Of a stretch of DNA of 46,223 bases, positions 7,282 through 17,136 are shown in pieces. The first letter of the stretch is position 1. Every line of letters begins with the position of its first letter. The DNA is taken from the IMG/VR virus record IMGVR_UViG_3300017613_000353, positions 1 through 46,223 of that record; one strand, written 5' to 3'. The notes beneath the pieces are model-generated. The model ran no database searches. It worked only from the letters and a program-made list of their open reading frames with translations, and had not been told where the DNA came from. This DNA is from a virus. The translations under genes were made by a program, and so were the position numbers.

Positions 7282-8043
7282 ATGATTAAAGACAAATCGT
7301 ATTCAAACTTACAGGCACAGAATGCATTGGGGTTGTTGAAACCGGCCATCAAAACTGGTCGGCTCACCCCATTAGATGATGGAAGATTCCATGTCGATCT
7401 GAATATGGCTTGGTTTCTTCCATGGGCATTCATCAAGCACAGGCCAGATTTCCATTGTTACATCTGGCACTTTATCTACTGGTCATACTGTAATTTCATC
7501 CCGGCAGAATGTCATAACTGTTGGAAGATAGTGGTGCGTCCCCGGAACTTAAAAGCTGCATTTGACCTGTATGATGTCATGTGTGAGTTGGACTATCCGA
7601 GCAAGGTTGGATGGGAAGATCGTAAAACCGTTTTTGGTAACTTCGGAGCTTACTTCTACAATGCAAGCCTTGAGGAAGCCAAGACAAAGTTCGCTGTTAT
7701 CACAGAAGCGATTCGAGATATTCCTTTACTGCAAGATCCGTACACCGGGAAAGATATTCAGCCGCTTATCAAGAGGGGCTGTACCGAATACGAGATGAAA
7801 CACGGCCCAAGTAATGAATGGGAAATGACCGAAGAGGCCAAACAGAAGCAACGTCTGCTGGATTCTGTTGTGAATAAGGACTTGAAATTACATGTTCAGC
7901 ATGACTGGTATATGTCCGATACGATGCTCCTGTGGATACACAATGCGTACTCTACAGGGGATTTATCAGTACCGGAGTTCACTAACGGGAAGAAACTTTT
8001 CCCACCATATGTAACTTATAATCAGGAGAAAGACAATGGCTAA
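7282..8043 (+). CDS. hypothetical protein with Cys/Trp-rich centre, 253 aa
   Basis: I do not recognise this family. The middle is dense in aromatic and Cys residues (CYIWHFIYWSYCNF, then ECHNCWKIVVRPRN at about residues 53-83), followed by a helical charged half. The CHNC arrangement could hold a metal, but a second pair is not obvious. Its end overlaps the next gene by eight bases, so it belongs to the tail operon. A virion role or a morphogenesis chaperone role are both possible. Confidence 0.6.
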   Translation: MIKDKSYSNLQAQNALGLLKPAIKTGRLTPLDDGRFHVDLNMAWFLPWAFIKHRPDFHCYIWHFIYWSYCNFIPAECHNCWKIVVRPRNLKAAFDLYDVMCELDYPSKVGWEDRKTVFGNFGAYFYNASLEEAKTKFAVITEAIRDIPLLQDPYTGKDIQPLIKRGCTEYEMKHGPSNEWEMTEEAKQKQRLLDSVVNKDLKLHVQHDWYMSDTMLLWIHNAYSTGDLSVPEFTNGKKLFPPYVTYNQEKDNG

Positions 8044-8419
8044 ATGGCAAAATGACACCATGCTCGATCAGGCATTAAACTGGATCTCAACTAACTGTGA
8101 CGAGTTGAATGTAAATTCTTCGCAGCCCACTTCCTACGCCGAAGCGACTTCGACATACATGTTGGCTGATGTGGCGATGTCTGCTTCTTCGTTTACTGGC
8201 CCTGCTGCCGGTGATACGAGTGGTAGAAAGCTGACGATAGATCAGCAAGCAAATGTTTCTATTGATTCTACTGGTTCTGCTGCACACGTTTCGTTGACTG
8301 GTTCCATAGCGTCCACGGGCACCTTGCTGTATGTAACCACTACGTCTTCTCAGTCTCTGACTGCGTCTAACCAAGTGACTGTACCGGCATGGGACATCGA
8401 GCTTCGTGATGCTGCTTAA
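8036..8419 (+). CDS. small beta-rich virion protein, 127 aa
   Basis: The start overlaps the previous stop. The 127-residue product opens with an amphipathic helix (DQALNWISTNCDEL) and continues as Thr/Ser-rich beta sequence, ending AWDIELRDAA. That ending style is common in small tail-tip proteins of tailed phages. It lies two bases ahead of the adhesin gene, so it may be an accessory or attachment domain for the spike. Confidence 0.5.
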   Translation: MAKWQNDTMLDQALNWISTNCDELNVNSSQPTSYAEATSTYMLADVAMSASSFTGPAAGDTSGRKLTIDQQANVSIDSTGSAAHVSLTGSIASTGTLLYVTTTSSQSLTASNQVTVPAWDIELRDAA

Positions 8420-8421
8420 AA

Positions 8422-11400
8422 ATGGGAGATATCCTACTCCAAGGTGATGGTACCAAAGCTACATGGACATCTGCGTCCTCAGAATATTCGGGGGCTTACG
8501 CATCAGATAAGGCGTTTGATGGTACGTTTTCTGGTGGTTCGGGCGATCGTTGGATTACTAATACATCAACCGTTAACCTCGCCTCTCCATATGTAAGCAC
8601 GGGTTGGTACCAATGGGATTTTCAAAGTTCTAAAACAATTACGCAGATTCGGCTCGGTAAGTGCGGATATCTTGGACAGTATTTCTTCTTTCCAAAAGAC
8701 TGCACGATACTGACTTCCTCCACTGGAGCTTTCGCTGGTGAGGAGTCAAACGCTGGGGAAATCACGTTTTCCCATCCGGGTACTAATGGAACCTATTCGG
8801 ATTGGGAAGACGTTCCCACGCCAACTGCTGGTCAACATTTACGAATTCAGATCGACAACTGTTATTGGAATACTAATGTTGGAAGTAGTGGCTGGTTAGC
8901 GCTGGGCGAGATCGAGTTGTACGAGTTGGGGTGGACTAACGACACCTACCACAGCTTGGTTTCGGATGGAATAACGCTTCAGACACCGAATTGTTTTCAT
9001 GAACATTACGCAGATCAACCTACACTAACAACCAATTTTACTGTACACGATGCTCACCACGAGCATGAACCGGCTCAAGTTCTTTTACTTTCAGATCCTC
9101 CGCTCCAATTGTTACAGGGAAATTTAACAGATTGGCCGACTGCATATTTTACCGCAAGTTCAGTCTGGAGTTCTTCTTACGATACCTATGATGCCTTTGA
9201 CGGGGTTGTTGGGTCTGCCGCTTGGCTATCTGCTGATGCCGATGAACCAGACGGCACAAATGATACATTTTGGCAGATTGATGTAGGCACTAAGATGGAC
9301 TTCCGGGCCATGAGGATGGCATCTTGGAACCTCTCAAGCCATTGGACATTTCCCAAGGAGTTTAGAGTCTTTGGTAGTAATACTGGAGACTTCACAGGTG
9401 AAGAGACCCTCTTATTACAAGATGTCACCAAGGATGTTGGTTTATATGAGTGGGACGATTGGCGAGTTTTTGAGTCCCATGGTGAGTACAGGTACTACAG
9501 GGTCACCATTCAAAGTCGTTGGGATCGTGGGCAGACATCGTGGACATATGTTTCAATTGGTGAGTTTGAGTTCTACTTCGACCCATGGGTTGACGAGACA
9601 TACCATACTCATGTTACTGATCAGATAAACTTTTTTGGAGTTGATGAAACCCACCATGAGCAAGTGGCTGACAATGTTATGTTGTTGCCCGATACGCTTG
9701 AACTGTATCAAGGCGATGCTACTAAAAAAGAGTGGATGACCCATAGTACCAGATTCAATTCATCGTATGATTCTAAAGAGGCATTTGATGGTACCCTGAC
9801 AGGCTCTGGCAACTGTTGGATATCAAGTGCGGCCGGTGGCCCTAATGTAGATGGATCATGCTGGAACCAAGTAGACTTCCAAGAAGACATGACCATGTGG
9901 GCCGTCCGGGCGAACAGACGGGTGAACTCAGGTTCTGAGAATTATCCTGATAAAGTCGTTGTCTATGGTAGTGCTACTGGTGCTTTCTCCGGTGAAGAGG
10001 TAGAGCTTGGTTCTGGAAACTTCAATGACGTAGCCTATGGCGCTATGGGCTGGTGGGTGACCCTGCCACAAAAAGGTGCGTATCAATACTATCGTATTCA
10101 AGTTCATACGATGTATAAAAGTGGCAGCAATTACAATTGGGTAGCGGTCAACGAGTGGGAATGGTATCGAGATGCTACTACCTTTTTAACCGTTGACGAG
10201 ACATACCATACACTTATTAGCGATCCAATAGTTTATGACGTTGACGAGAGTTGTTATCACGATCATGTAGTTGACAATATAAAGCTACAGTTAAATGTAA
10301 AACCAAGTGATAGTTTTCACACCCATGGCACCGACAAGCTCTTGGCCGTTGACAATGAATGGCAAGAGTTAATTGGTGATGCAACTCGTCAGTATTGGGC
10401 AAGTTCAAGCGGTCAGTACAGTTCATATGCCCCCAGATATGCTTTTAACGGAGCAGATGGTACAGACTTTATTGTCGATACTACCCCCGGCCCTAATCCG
10501 GCCGGAACTTCATGGTGGCAGCTTACTCTGCCTACAGCAATGGAGTTTACTGGGTTTAGATTCCAGAACAGAAGTGGTTCAACTTACAATCACCTCTGGC
10601 ACTTCAAGGTTCTTGGCAGCAATACCGGATCGTTTAGTGGAGAAGAAACTGAACTGCTGGAAGAGTATGGCACGTTCCACGGGGAGGGTGGATGGGATAG
10701 CTGGTATTACTTCACATCTACAGGGAACTTCTTGTACTATCGTGTACAGTTCCTGTCGATGCATTACCTTGGGAATCCTAATGAGTGGTTGGGATTTGAA
10801 GAGTTTGAGTTCAAGTTCGATCCGTTTGTCAATGACTCTTATCATGCCCATGTTGCTGATCAGGTAGTCCTAGATATTGGGGCACCTTTGGTATGTCATG
10901 GTTCAGACCATCTGCACGTTGTTGACAATGTTGAGCTTGGTCTGAACCTGTCAACTACCAGCGAGACATACCACTTGCATGTTGCTGACCAGATCAACCT
11001 GATAAAGCAGTCGACTCTGGCCGGTATTAACGAAACATTTCATGCTCATGTTGTAGACAAAATCTCAACGATTTTGGTATACACCTTAGTGGTAGCTGAG
11101 ACCTATCATTTGCATTTTGCTGACAGTACAGCAGTTGGTGAAATGCTGGCTGTAAGGGACACGCACCACTATCATTTAGTTCGTAGCGAGTTCACTACCA
11201 ATATTGTACTAAGACATATTCTTGTATGGACGCTGGACTCTCATAGTACATATCACGAGCTTGAGAGCGATTACTTTCTCAGGTTTATCTATGAGAGTGT
11301 TCAGGTCAATGCCGATTTAACTATTCCATTTATTTCAATGGAAACAAGCTTTGGCAGCCGTGTTACGGTTGGGATCCCGGCCATTGAGGTAGACGGGAAT

Positions 11401-11721
11401 ATTATTGTCCTCAATGTCTTGTCTGGTGCCTTCAGTATCCCGATGGTTACGGTAGATGCCAGCATGACCCATGCAATACATTTGGACGGTGACTTCAACA
11501 TACCCTCTATTGAAGTGACTGCTAATTTTATTTTAAACAATAACCTGTCTGGGAGCTACACGATCCCGATCATCGAGGCTGATGGAAGTATCAGCTTTAA
11601 CAATGTAATAGATGGGAGCATTGCCATACCGATGATAATGTTCTCGAACACCCACATAAGGGCTGCCGATCCAGCGGATGAGGCAAGTTCCTCAATTATT
11701 CTCAAGCACTCAAGGTGGTAA
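8422..11721 (+). CDS. tail adhesin with four discoidin-like repeats and HxH motifs, 1099 aa
   Basis: Four related domains of about 160 residues (about 1-172, 228-390, 427-583 and 647-800) each start with LxxGD/N..W..SS..(Y)SS and contain AFDG or AFNG. They then show a WxQxD/WQLT strand and end in an aromatic strand (GEIELYE, GEFEFYF, NEWEWYR, EEFEFKF). This is the pattern of F5/8-type C (galactose-binding) domains. Between them lie about 15 copies of a (Y/F/H)HxH..D-type motif. The C-terminus (about 955-1085) has IP(F/S/M/I) beta repeats and ends ILKHSRW. It probably binds host surface glycan. The sequence ending is shared with the 281-residue paralogue. Confidence 0.75.
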   Translation: MGDILLQGDGTKATWTSASSEYSGAYASDKAFDGTFSGGSGDRWITNTSTVNLASPYVSTGWYQWDFQSSKTITQIRLGKCGYLGQYFFFPKDCTILTSSTGAFAGEESNAGEITFSHPGTNGTYSDWEDVPTPTAGQHLRIQIDNCYWNTNVGSSGWLALGEIELYELGWTNDTYHSLVSDGITLQTPNCFHEHYADQPTLTTNFTVHDAHHEHEPAQVLLLSDPPLQLLQGNLTDWPTAYFTASSVWSSSYDTYDAFDGVVGSAAWLSADADEPDGTNDTFWQIDVGTKMDFRAMRMASWNLSSHWTFPKEFRVFGSNTGDFTGEETLLLQDVTKDVGLYEWDDWRVFESHGEYRYYRVTIQSRWDRGQTSWTYVSIGEFEFYFDPWVDETYHTHVTDQINFFGVDETHHEQVADNVMLLPDTLELYQGDATKKEWMTHSTRFNSSYDSKEAFDGTLTGSGNCWISSAAGGPNVDGSCWNQVDFQEDMTMWAVRANRRVNSGSENYPDKVVVYGSATGAFSGEEVELGSGNFNDVAYGAMGWWVTLPQKGAYQYYRIQVHTMYKSGSNYNWVAVNEWEWYRDATTFLTVDETYHTLISDPIVYDVDESCYHDHVVDNIKLQLNVKPSDSFHTHGTDKLLAVDNEWQELIGDATRQYWASSSGQYSSYAPRYAFNGADGTDFIVDTTPGPNPAGTSWWQLTLPTAMEFTGFRFQNRSGSTYNHLWHFKVLGSNTGSFSGEETELLEEYGTFHGEGGWDSWYYFTSTGNFLYYRVQFLSMHYLGNPNEWLGFEEFEFKFDPFVNDSYHAHVADQVVLDIGAPLVCHGSDHLHVVDNVELGLNLSTTSETYHLHVADQINLIKQSTLAGINETFHAHVVDKISTILVYTLVVAETYHLHFADSTAVGEMLAVRDTHHYHLVRSEFTTNIVLRHILVWTLDSHSTYHELESDYFLRFIYESVQVNADLTIPFISMETSFGSRVTVGIPAIEVDGNIIVLNVLSGAFSIPMVTVDASMTHAIHLDGDFNIPSIEVTANFILNNNLSGSYTIPIIEADGSISFNNVIDGSIAIPMIMFSNTHIRAADPADEASSSIILKHSRW

Positions 11722-11724
11722 AAA

Positions 11725-12945
11725 ATGTCTTACGAAGCTACTGTATCAAAATCTGTTGGCAATACCCTTGCTTTTATCACGGAGATCGATACTCGACTCC
11801 AAGCTATGGGCTGGACGCTGTATGATGATTTGGATCTGGCAACTCCCCCATATCGTATCTATAGAAGCGAGGGAGAAGATAGCGCTGCTATGCCTGTTCA
11901 TGTTAAGATTAAATGGGATGATGTGGCAGACGTTGTCACGATTGATAAGTTTGTTTTTTGGGATACAGTCACTCATGCAGGTACTACGATGGTAGGGCCA
12001 GCGGCATCTCTGACGCTCTCTGTTGATGATGACAGTTCTTTCTATTGCTGGATCTATGGTAATAAAGACATCTTTGTGTTGATAACTAAAATTGCTACGA
12101 CATATGATGAAATGTGTGTGATGAGATGTCAGCCATTTTATTTGGCGAATGGAGACCTTCAGAGTAGCGTGTCCTCTGGGAGCAGCGTTGTCCTACAACT
12201 TGCTGCTGGAGAAGCAGATAACTTTATAGTTGGTGACTCATATCCAATCCTTGGATCAGGACAAAGTGAGGGTCAGGAATTAGTGACTGTTGAGGCTGTC
12301 GATACTGGCACTCATCAGGTTACGGTTGATTCTCTTACCCGTGGGTTGTCTGCAAACTCAAGGATCGGATACCACAATTTCCCATGGACACATGGAGACT
12401 TGACTTATCTTAATGGATGGTACTGCATTCCTTGGGATTTTAGCGGTACTGGAAACGCAAGCTATGGGTTTGATAGCGGATCTTCTGGCTTACTTAATAA
12501 GGCGGCGACCTCTCCAAGTGACATGACTGGATATTTTGATTTGAAACCAACATCTATTCAAGATGGTGGGCAGCTTTTTGGATGGATATCCGGGCCTATG
12601 TATAAATTTGATGTCTATAGCGTCTATTCCAGCGAACATACCATATCAGTTCAAGATATCACTACCGGGACTGCAACGTCAGGGTCTTCAACCACCCTTG
12701 TTGATTCGGGTGCCTCGTGGGGTGTAAACGCACATCAGAATAAATGCGTCATTATCACCGCTGGAACTAGCGTTGGCGAAATGAGGCTGATCTCTTCAAA
12801 CACATCAGACACGTTAACCGTTCCAGCATGGACGGTCGATGTAGATGCAACCTCTGTTTATACTATTTGTGAGAAGGGGTATCGATGGTTCTATTTTCGT
12901 AGTCTTAATAACGCTATGGCTTTACTTGAAGTAGGGACAGTATAA
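11725..12945 (+). CDS. tail structural protein, 406 aa
   Basis: The 406-residue product begins MSYEATVSKSVGNTLAFITEID. It then has beta-rich segments with many aromatic and Asp residues, and a GYHNFPWTHGDLTYLNGWYCIPWDFSG stretch near the centre (given here by parts: GYHNFPW, HGDLTYLNGWYC). It resembles the large family of phage tail or baseplate-periphery proteins found beside adhesins, but I cannot name it more closely. It begins three bases after the adhesin stop and overlaps the next gene by one base, so all are cotranslated. Confidence 0.5.
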   Translation: MSYEATVSKSVGNTLAFITEIDTRLQAMGWTLYDDLDLATPPYRIYRSEGEDSAAMPVHVKIKWDDVADVVTIDKFVFWDTVTHAGTTMVGPAASLTLSVDDDSSFYCWIYGNKDIFVLITKIATTYDEMCVMRCQPFYLANGDLQSSVSSGSSVVLQLAAGEADNFIVGDSYPILGSGQSEGQELVTVEAVDTGTHQVTVDSLTRGLSANSRIGYHNFPWTHGDLTYLNGWYCIPWDFSGTGNASYGFDSGSSGLLNKAATSPSDMTGYFDLKPTSIQDGGQLFGWISGPMYKFDVYSVYSSEHTISVQDITTGTATSGSSTTLVDSGASWGVNAHQNKCVIITAGTSVGEMRLISSNTSDTLTVPAWTVDVDATSVYTICEKGYRWFYFRSLNNAMALLEVGTV

Positions 12946-13130
12946 TGACTCACTATCAGGGTAGTGAAGAGATGGCCGACCAGACCGTCACCAATGCGCT
13001 TTGGACTATTGCGGCTGATCAAATGTCAACCAGACACGATCCCCCCATGAGTGCTGATTTATATTTACACATGAGGGGTATTCGAACACTAAATGAGCAA
13101 AACAATTATATATTCGGGGAGAGAGAATAG
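12945..13130 (+). CDS. small protein, 61 aa
   Basis: ATG overlaps the preceding TAA (TAATG). The frame could also begin at the internal ATG at 12972. The product is polar, starts MTHYQGSEE, and has two Trp/Tyr-containing helical stretches. Its TAG overlaps the GTG start of the next gene. A short linker gene between two tail proteins could encode a chaperone or a small structural piece. Family unknown. Confidence 0.5.
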   Translation: MTHYQGSEEMADQTVTNALWTIAADQMSTRHDPPMSADLYLHMRGIRTLNEQNNYIFGERE

Positions 13131-13975
13131 TGAGTCATTATAAGGCCAAGATACTTGACTTTTATTACCATATCCCCGTCTTGAAGATGTATGATCAACC
13201 ATACCATCTTCACATTGCGGAAGTGCCAAGAACTGTCTACCCTTTCTGCGATGCGGATGACAACTATCATTTGCATGAAGGTGAGCAGGTAGCACTTATT
13301 TATCCGTATGCTATCGCAGCAGATACTTATCACCTGCTCGTGTCTGATACGGCAGTTCTTGATCTTGCGAACTGGATTTTCCCGGCAGAGACTTATCATG
13401 TTAATGCCCCGGACAACGTAACCCTTGACTATATTTTCCTTGATGTTGTCAATGATACTTATCACGATCAGTTCGTTGATAATATAATCACTTCAGAGAT
13501 TCAAGTTTTAACGGTTCAAAGTTCATATCACACTCATTATGCACCATACTATTTTAGATTTTATGTACCAAGTGTTCAGATCAATGCTTCGTTTAGCATT
13601 CCGTTCCCAACATTCTCGACAAAGTTCGGAATGCAAGCAAATAACGATGTACCGTCCATTGTGGTAAGTGGAACAATCTGGACGCAGAACAACCTGACTA
13701 TCGACTACAATATTCCGATGGCTGTAATCGCTGGTGACTTCTCCCATGCAACTAATTTAACCGGGGATTTTAATATACCATTCATAACGGGGGCTGGAGC
13801 ATTTCAAACATCAGGTAATTTGACAGGAGACTTTGATATCCCATTCATTACAATTGAATCAGTAATAGGGGAAAACAATGTCCTGTCTGGAAGTTTCACG
13901 ATACCGTTTATAATTGTTTCTGGCAAGACTTCACATGCCAGAGAGGAAATCATTCTGAAACACTCAAGGTGGTAA
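13130..13975 (+). CDS. short paralogue of the adhesin, HxH-repeat protein, 281 aa
   Basis: It starts at a GTG overlapping the upstream TAG. The N-terminal half holds six YHxH-type repeats (YHLHIAE, YHLHEGE, YHLLVSD, YHVNAPD, YHDQFVD, YHTHYAP). The C-terminal half holds beta repeats with NIPF/DIPF/TIPF cores and ends IILKHSRW, like the 1099-residue adhesin. It lacks the discoidin-like domains. It most likely arose by duplication and loss of the glycan-binding parts, and may fill the same attachment site or cap it. Confidence 0.65.
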   Translation: MSHYKAKILDFYYHIPVLKMYDQPYHLHIAEVPRTVYPFCDADDNYHLHEGEQVALIYPYAIAADTYHLLVSDTAVLDLANWIFPAETYHVNAPDNVTLDYIFLDVVNDTYHDQFVDNIITSEIQVLTVQSSYHTHYAPYYFRFYVPSVQINASFSIPFPTFSTKFGMQANNDVPSIVVSGTIWTQNNLTIDYNIPMAVIAGDFSHATNLTGDFNIPFITGAGAFQTSGNLTGDFDIPFITIESVIGENNVLSGSFTIPFIIVSGKTSHAREEIILKHSRW

Positions 13976-13978
13976 TCA

Positions 13979-15328
13979 ATGGACATTGCAAAAGTTCCCC
14001 ATAAAGAATTTGATGTTGTTCGCAACGAAGCTGAAAGCATAGTTCAGGAGCAGATGGCCTACCTGAAAGAAAAGGCTGATGCAGCTTTAGCTGCGTTGAA
14101 CGATGCATTAGATGATCTCAAAAAAGAGATCACTTCTGCGTCTATGCCGCTTACTGGTGTTGACTACGACTATGTTGATGATGTCATTGAGTCCAACGTA
14201 GAGCAGAACCGGCCAGACGTACCTACTTTCCCAAATACCGATGACATCGATACACCATCTCAGGATCGTCAATACATTGACATTCAGATGCCTGTCTTTG
14301 AAGAAGTCCCGATATTTAATGAAACTGCCCCGGACGAGGTTCTCGACTATAGCGAGGATCCCTACCAGTCCACCCTGCTTACCGCTGTTAAGGCATCCGT
14401 ACTTACATGGATCAATGACGGTGGCACAGGCTTGGTGCTGGCAGTAGAGGAAGGAATCTTTTCACGGGCGAGGGTTCGTTTGACTGAAGAGTGGGATTTA
14501 GCCTTTGAAAATGCCATGGCCTTTTATCCCAACAGGGGATTTAACATTCCGACTGGCGGCCAGAATGCCATGATCCGTAGAGTTAACATGGACTTTGCCC
14601 GGAAGCTTGAGGATCTCAACTTTGAGATCGCAAAGCTGCAAGCTGAACTGGCACAGAACAATACTCAGTTCGCTCACACGACTGCCGTGCAACTTGAGAG
14701 AAACTTGCAAGACCATTTCAATGCGGTCGCTACTCGATTGTTGGATGCTGCCAAGTCTACTGTTCAGTTACTTTATCAGATTTTTACTGAAAAAGTGAAG
14801 GCCTATGTGGCTCATGTACAGGGAGTTTCCGCAGGTATCGATGCCGAAGCAAAGAAGATCGATGCACAGGTATCGATCAATAAAGATATAACTGATGAGT
14901 TCCTTGCTGATACTGAGCGATACAAGTCTGAGATCGGCGCTGTGATCTCCGTTATCGATGGACAGGCCAAAGTATACGCCGCACAGATTGGCGGCTATCA
15001 GGCCGACATAGACCTTGCCAAAGCCGAAATGTTGGCAGCCGTTGAGAGGCTCAAGGCTCTTATCTCTCAATCCAGAAACCAGACCGAATTGGAGATCAAA
15101 GAAGCAGAGGTCGAGCTACAGGCCTACCTTAACAGTCTGGGCCTTAATGTCGAGGTTTCAAAAGCGGTCGCTACCGTACTGGCTCAGATCGCAGCCAGTT
15201 CGTTAAGCGCAATTAATACCCATGCCGGTCTGACTGATAGCTCCTCAAGAAGCTACTCTGGATCTTACAGCCACAACGAGGGTCTACAGAACAGCATGAG
15301 TTACAACGAGTCGAAGGTATTGACATAA
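13979..15328 (+). CDS. coiled-coil virion protein, 449 aa
   Basis: The N-terminus (about residues 10-55) and the central-C-terminal part (about 200-400) are long Ala/Glu/Lys/Gln helices with heptad-like spacing. Between them lies an acidic, Pro-rich segment with ETAPDEVLDYSEDPYQ and a domain containing TEEWDLAFENAMAFYPNRGF. The tail end is Ser-rich (SSSRSYSGSYSHNEG). Trimeric fibres, tail needles and ejection proteins share such features. It follows the adhesin block directly and is probably a tail rod or attachment protein. Confidence 0.5.
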   Translation: MDIAKVPHKEFDVVRNEAESIVQEQMAYLKEKADAALAALNDALDDLKKEITSASMPLTGVDYDYVDDVIESNVEQNRPDVPTFPNTDDIDTPSQDRQYIDIQMPVFEEVPIFNETAPDEVLDYSEDPYQSTLLTAVKASVLTWINDGGTGLVLAVEEGIFSRARVRLTEEWDLAFENAMAFYPNRGFNIPTGGQNAMIRRVNMDFARKLEDLNFEIAKLQAELAQNNTQFAHTTAVQLERNLQDHFNAVATRLLDAAKSTVQLLYQIFTEKVKAYVAHVQGVSAGIDAEAKKIDAQVSINKDITDEFLADTERYKSEIGAVISVIDGQAKVYAAQIGGYQADIDLAKAEMLAAVERLKALISQSRNQTELEIKEAEVELQAYLNSLGLNVEVSKAVATVLAQIAASSLSAINTHAGLTDSSSRSYSGSYSHNEGLQNSMSYNESKVLT

Positions 15329-15330
15329 TA

Positions 15331-17136
15331 ATGTTCGCAGAGCCACGATTAGTATTGACCGGGAATGAGGTCAAAGCGGCTGAGTATACGAGATTTGCAT
15401 TTAAGATCCTGAATGAAGTCAAACGGGATATGCAATTTCAAGAACTGTTTCAGTTGCAACGAAGAGAACCTCTTCCCGGTGGCGGCTGGGTTAAGTGCAA
15501 GGTCACCGGCACAATACCCGAAGTGGAAATCTTTATGCCCATGGGTGGGTATAGGAAGATCAAGGTGGTAGAAGAGCAGAAATACCGGCCGCCAGTTTAT
15601 TATCTTGTGAACTTTTCCTATATGTACGTTGTAGGAGTGTTCTGGGAATCTGTACAAAGGTGTTCAGTTTGGGATGTGGCGAATGAAAGAGTCGCACAAG
15701 ATGTCCCTTTAAATGATGGATCAGGATACGCCACATTCCCATGTGGTTTTAATGAGATATCTGATATGGTGTATGGAATCCCATCTGAATATGTACAACC
15801 TATGAATCCTTTAAGTTATTATGAACCTACAAGGTGTGGCAACTCTTGGTCTGAGTGGGATAACGATCCTTCAGATTGGCACGTTTGTCGGGGAACCCAG
15901 CCCATTTTTGATGTTTCAAATGATGTTCCCCTATCCAGAAGTGGAACTTGCAGAGGGGTACATGGAGACTTGCAGACATTTAGCGACAGTCAAAGGGCAA
16001 TATGCCATCAGACACAAGTAATGGACGCTGATTATCATGGTGGGCATGATAAATGCTGCATTGTAAATGCTACCTACTGCTTGGATTATGAAGAGGGTAC
16101 TTTCAATTGGGACAGGTACTATTACAAAACTGCGTATGGTAGTTACGGTCACGGGATGGAAGGTAAGGGTATTACAACCTTTAGCGATGATGACTTCAGG
16201 ATGTACACAAAGTTAGCAAAGAGATCGAGGGACGTTGCCTTTACTCACGGGTTTCCGGGGGGAGCATCAGTATATTGTACTGCTGATTTTGTCCAATATG
16301 AGCGTGACTATACCCATGATATAACGAGAACGTGGGACATATTAGAAGATCATTGCCGCAATCCGGGTGGCATGGTAAAGCGTGATGAATACAATGTTAC
16401 ACGATGGGTACAGGAAATCCATGAGAGTGAACTTAACAATGTAACCAATATGACATGGCACCATCCATGGGGGTCATTGGTGCTGCCAGATCAAAGAACT
16501 CTTGAAGAATATACTTACCACAGGGCGACAGATGAATTTCCACAACCTGCTAATCATCTTCGCACAGTAACTGGGCAAAAAGTAATCGATCGGCTGGGTC
16601 TTCCAGCGCAGCCAGCTCCACCGGGGGGTATGATTTGGCCTGACACATACAGGGAAGAGAGTGGCAATTGTATTTTTCAGTCTCCTCACGGAGAACCTTA
16701 CTTGCCAGAGTATGCTTGTATCGTACAGAACCATGGGTTCCCTTGGTACTATACTCTATCCTATACTTATCCAGCAGAGCTTAAAGAGCCTAAGCCGCCG
16801 GATTGGTCGTCTCAATGGACATGGGGAGATAGGTATGAGTCAGCAGTAACAGAATACCCCCCTGTCTACATGGGAGCTATTGAGTTTCCGGTAGGTGGAG
16901 GGCAAATTCCTGATGAAGTGTTTGAAAGATACAATCCTAATGGCATGACTCCTGACTCAAAGTTTAGTGCTTGGCTTACGAACTTGGCATGGTCAACGAT
17001 AAAATATGCACCGTGGAAAGGCAAGGAAGTATGGGAAGGTGGACATACAATTAGAACCGTTCCACCCGGACATTTAACATTCAGACAACAAAGAATTATA
17101 CCTTGGCCTTGGGTTAGAAAAGATGAGGTTATTTAA
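15331..17136 (+). CDS. large aromatic- and Cys-rich protein, 601 aa, family unknown
   Basis: I do not recognise this protein. It is unusually rich in Trp, Tyr, His, Pro and Cys and low in long helices. Cys are concentrated between about residues 165 and 255 (for example SGTCRGVHG, DKCCIVNATYC). There is no signal peptide. Placement in the tail operon, with start 2 bases after the coiled-coil gene and stop overlapping the next ATG, argues for a virion part. A receptor-binding or enzymatic tail role is possible, but no catalytic motif is visible. Confidence 0.6.
   Translation: MFAEPRLVLTGNEVKAAEYTRFAFKILNEVKRDMQFQELFQLQRREPLPGGGWVKCKVTGTIPEVEIFMPMGGYRKIKVVEEQKYRPPVYYLVNFSYMYVVGVFWESVQRCSVWDVANERVAQDVPLNDGSGYATFPCGFNEISDMVYGIPSEYVQPMNPLSYYEPTRCGNSWSEWDNDPSDWHVCRGTQPIFDVSNDVPLSRSGTCRGVHGDLQTFSDSQRAICHQTQVMDADYHGGHDKCCIVNATYCLDYEEGTFNWDRYYYKTAYGSYGHGMEGKGITTFSDDDFRMYTKLAKRSRDVAFTHGFPGGASVYCTADFVQYERDYTHDITRTWDILEDHCRNPGGMVKRDEYNVTRWVQEIHESELNNVTNMTWHHPWGSLVLPDQRTLEEYTYHRATDEFPQPANHLRTVTGQKVIDRLGLPAQPAPPGGMIWPDTYREESGNCIFQSPHGEPYLPEYACIVQNHGFPWYYTLSYTYPAELKEPKPPDWSSQWTWGDRYESAVTEYPPVYMGAIEFPVGGGQIPDEVFERYNPNGMTPDSKFSAWLTNLAWSTIKYAPWKGKEVWEGGHTIRTVPPGHLTFRQQRIIPWPWVRKDEVI

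Noticed and set aside
8422-11721. Diversity-generating retroelement acting on the adhesin
   Set aside because: No reverse transcriptase gene or template/variable repeat pair is visible in the window.
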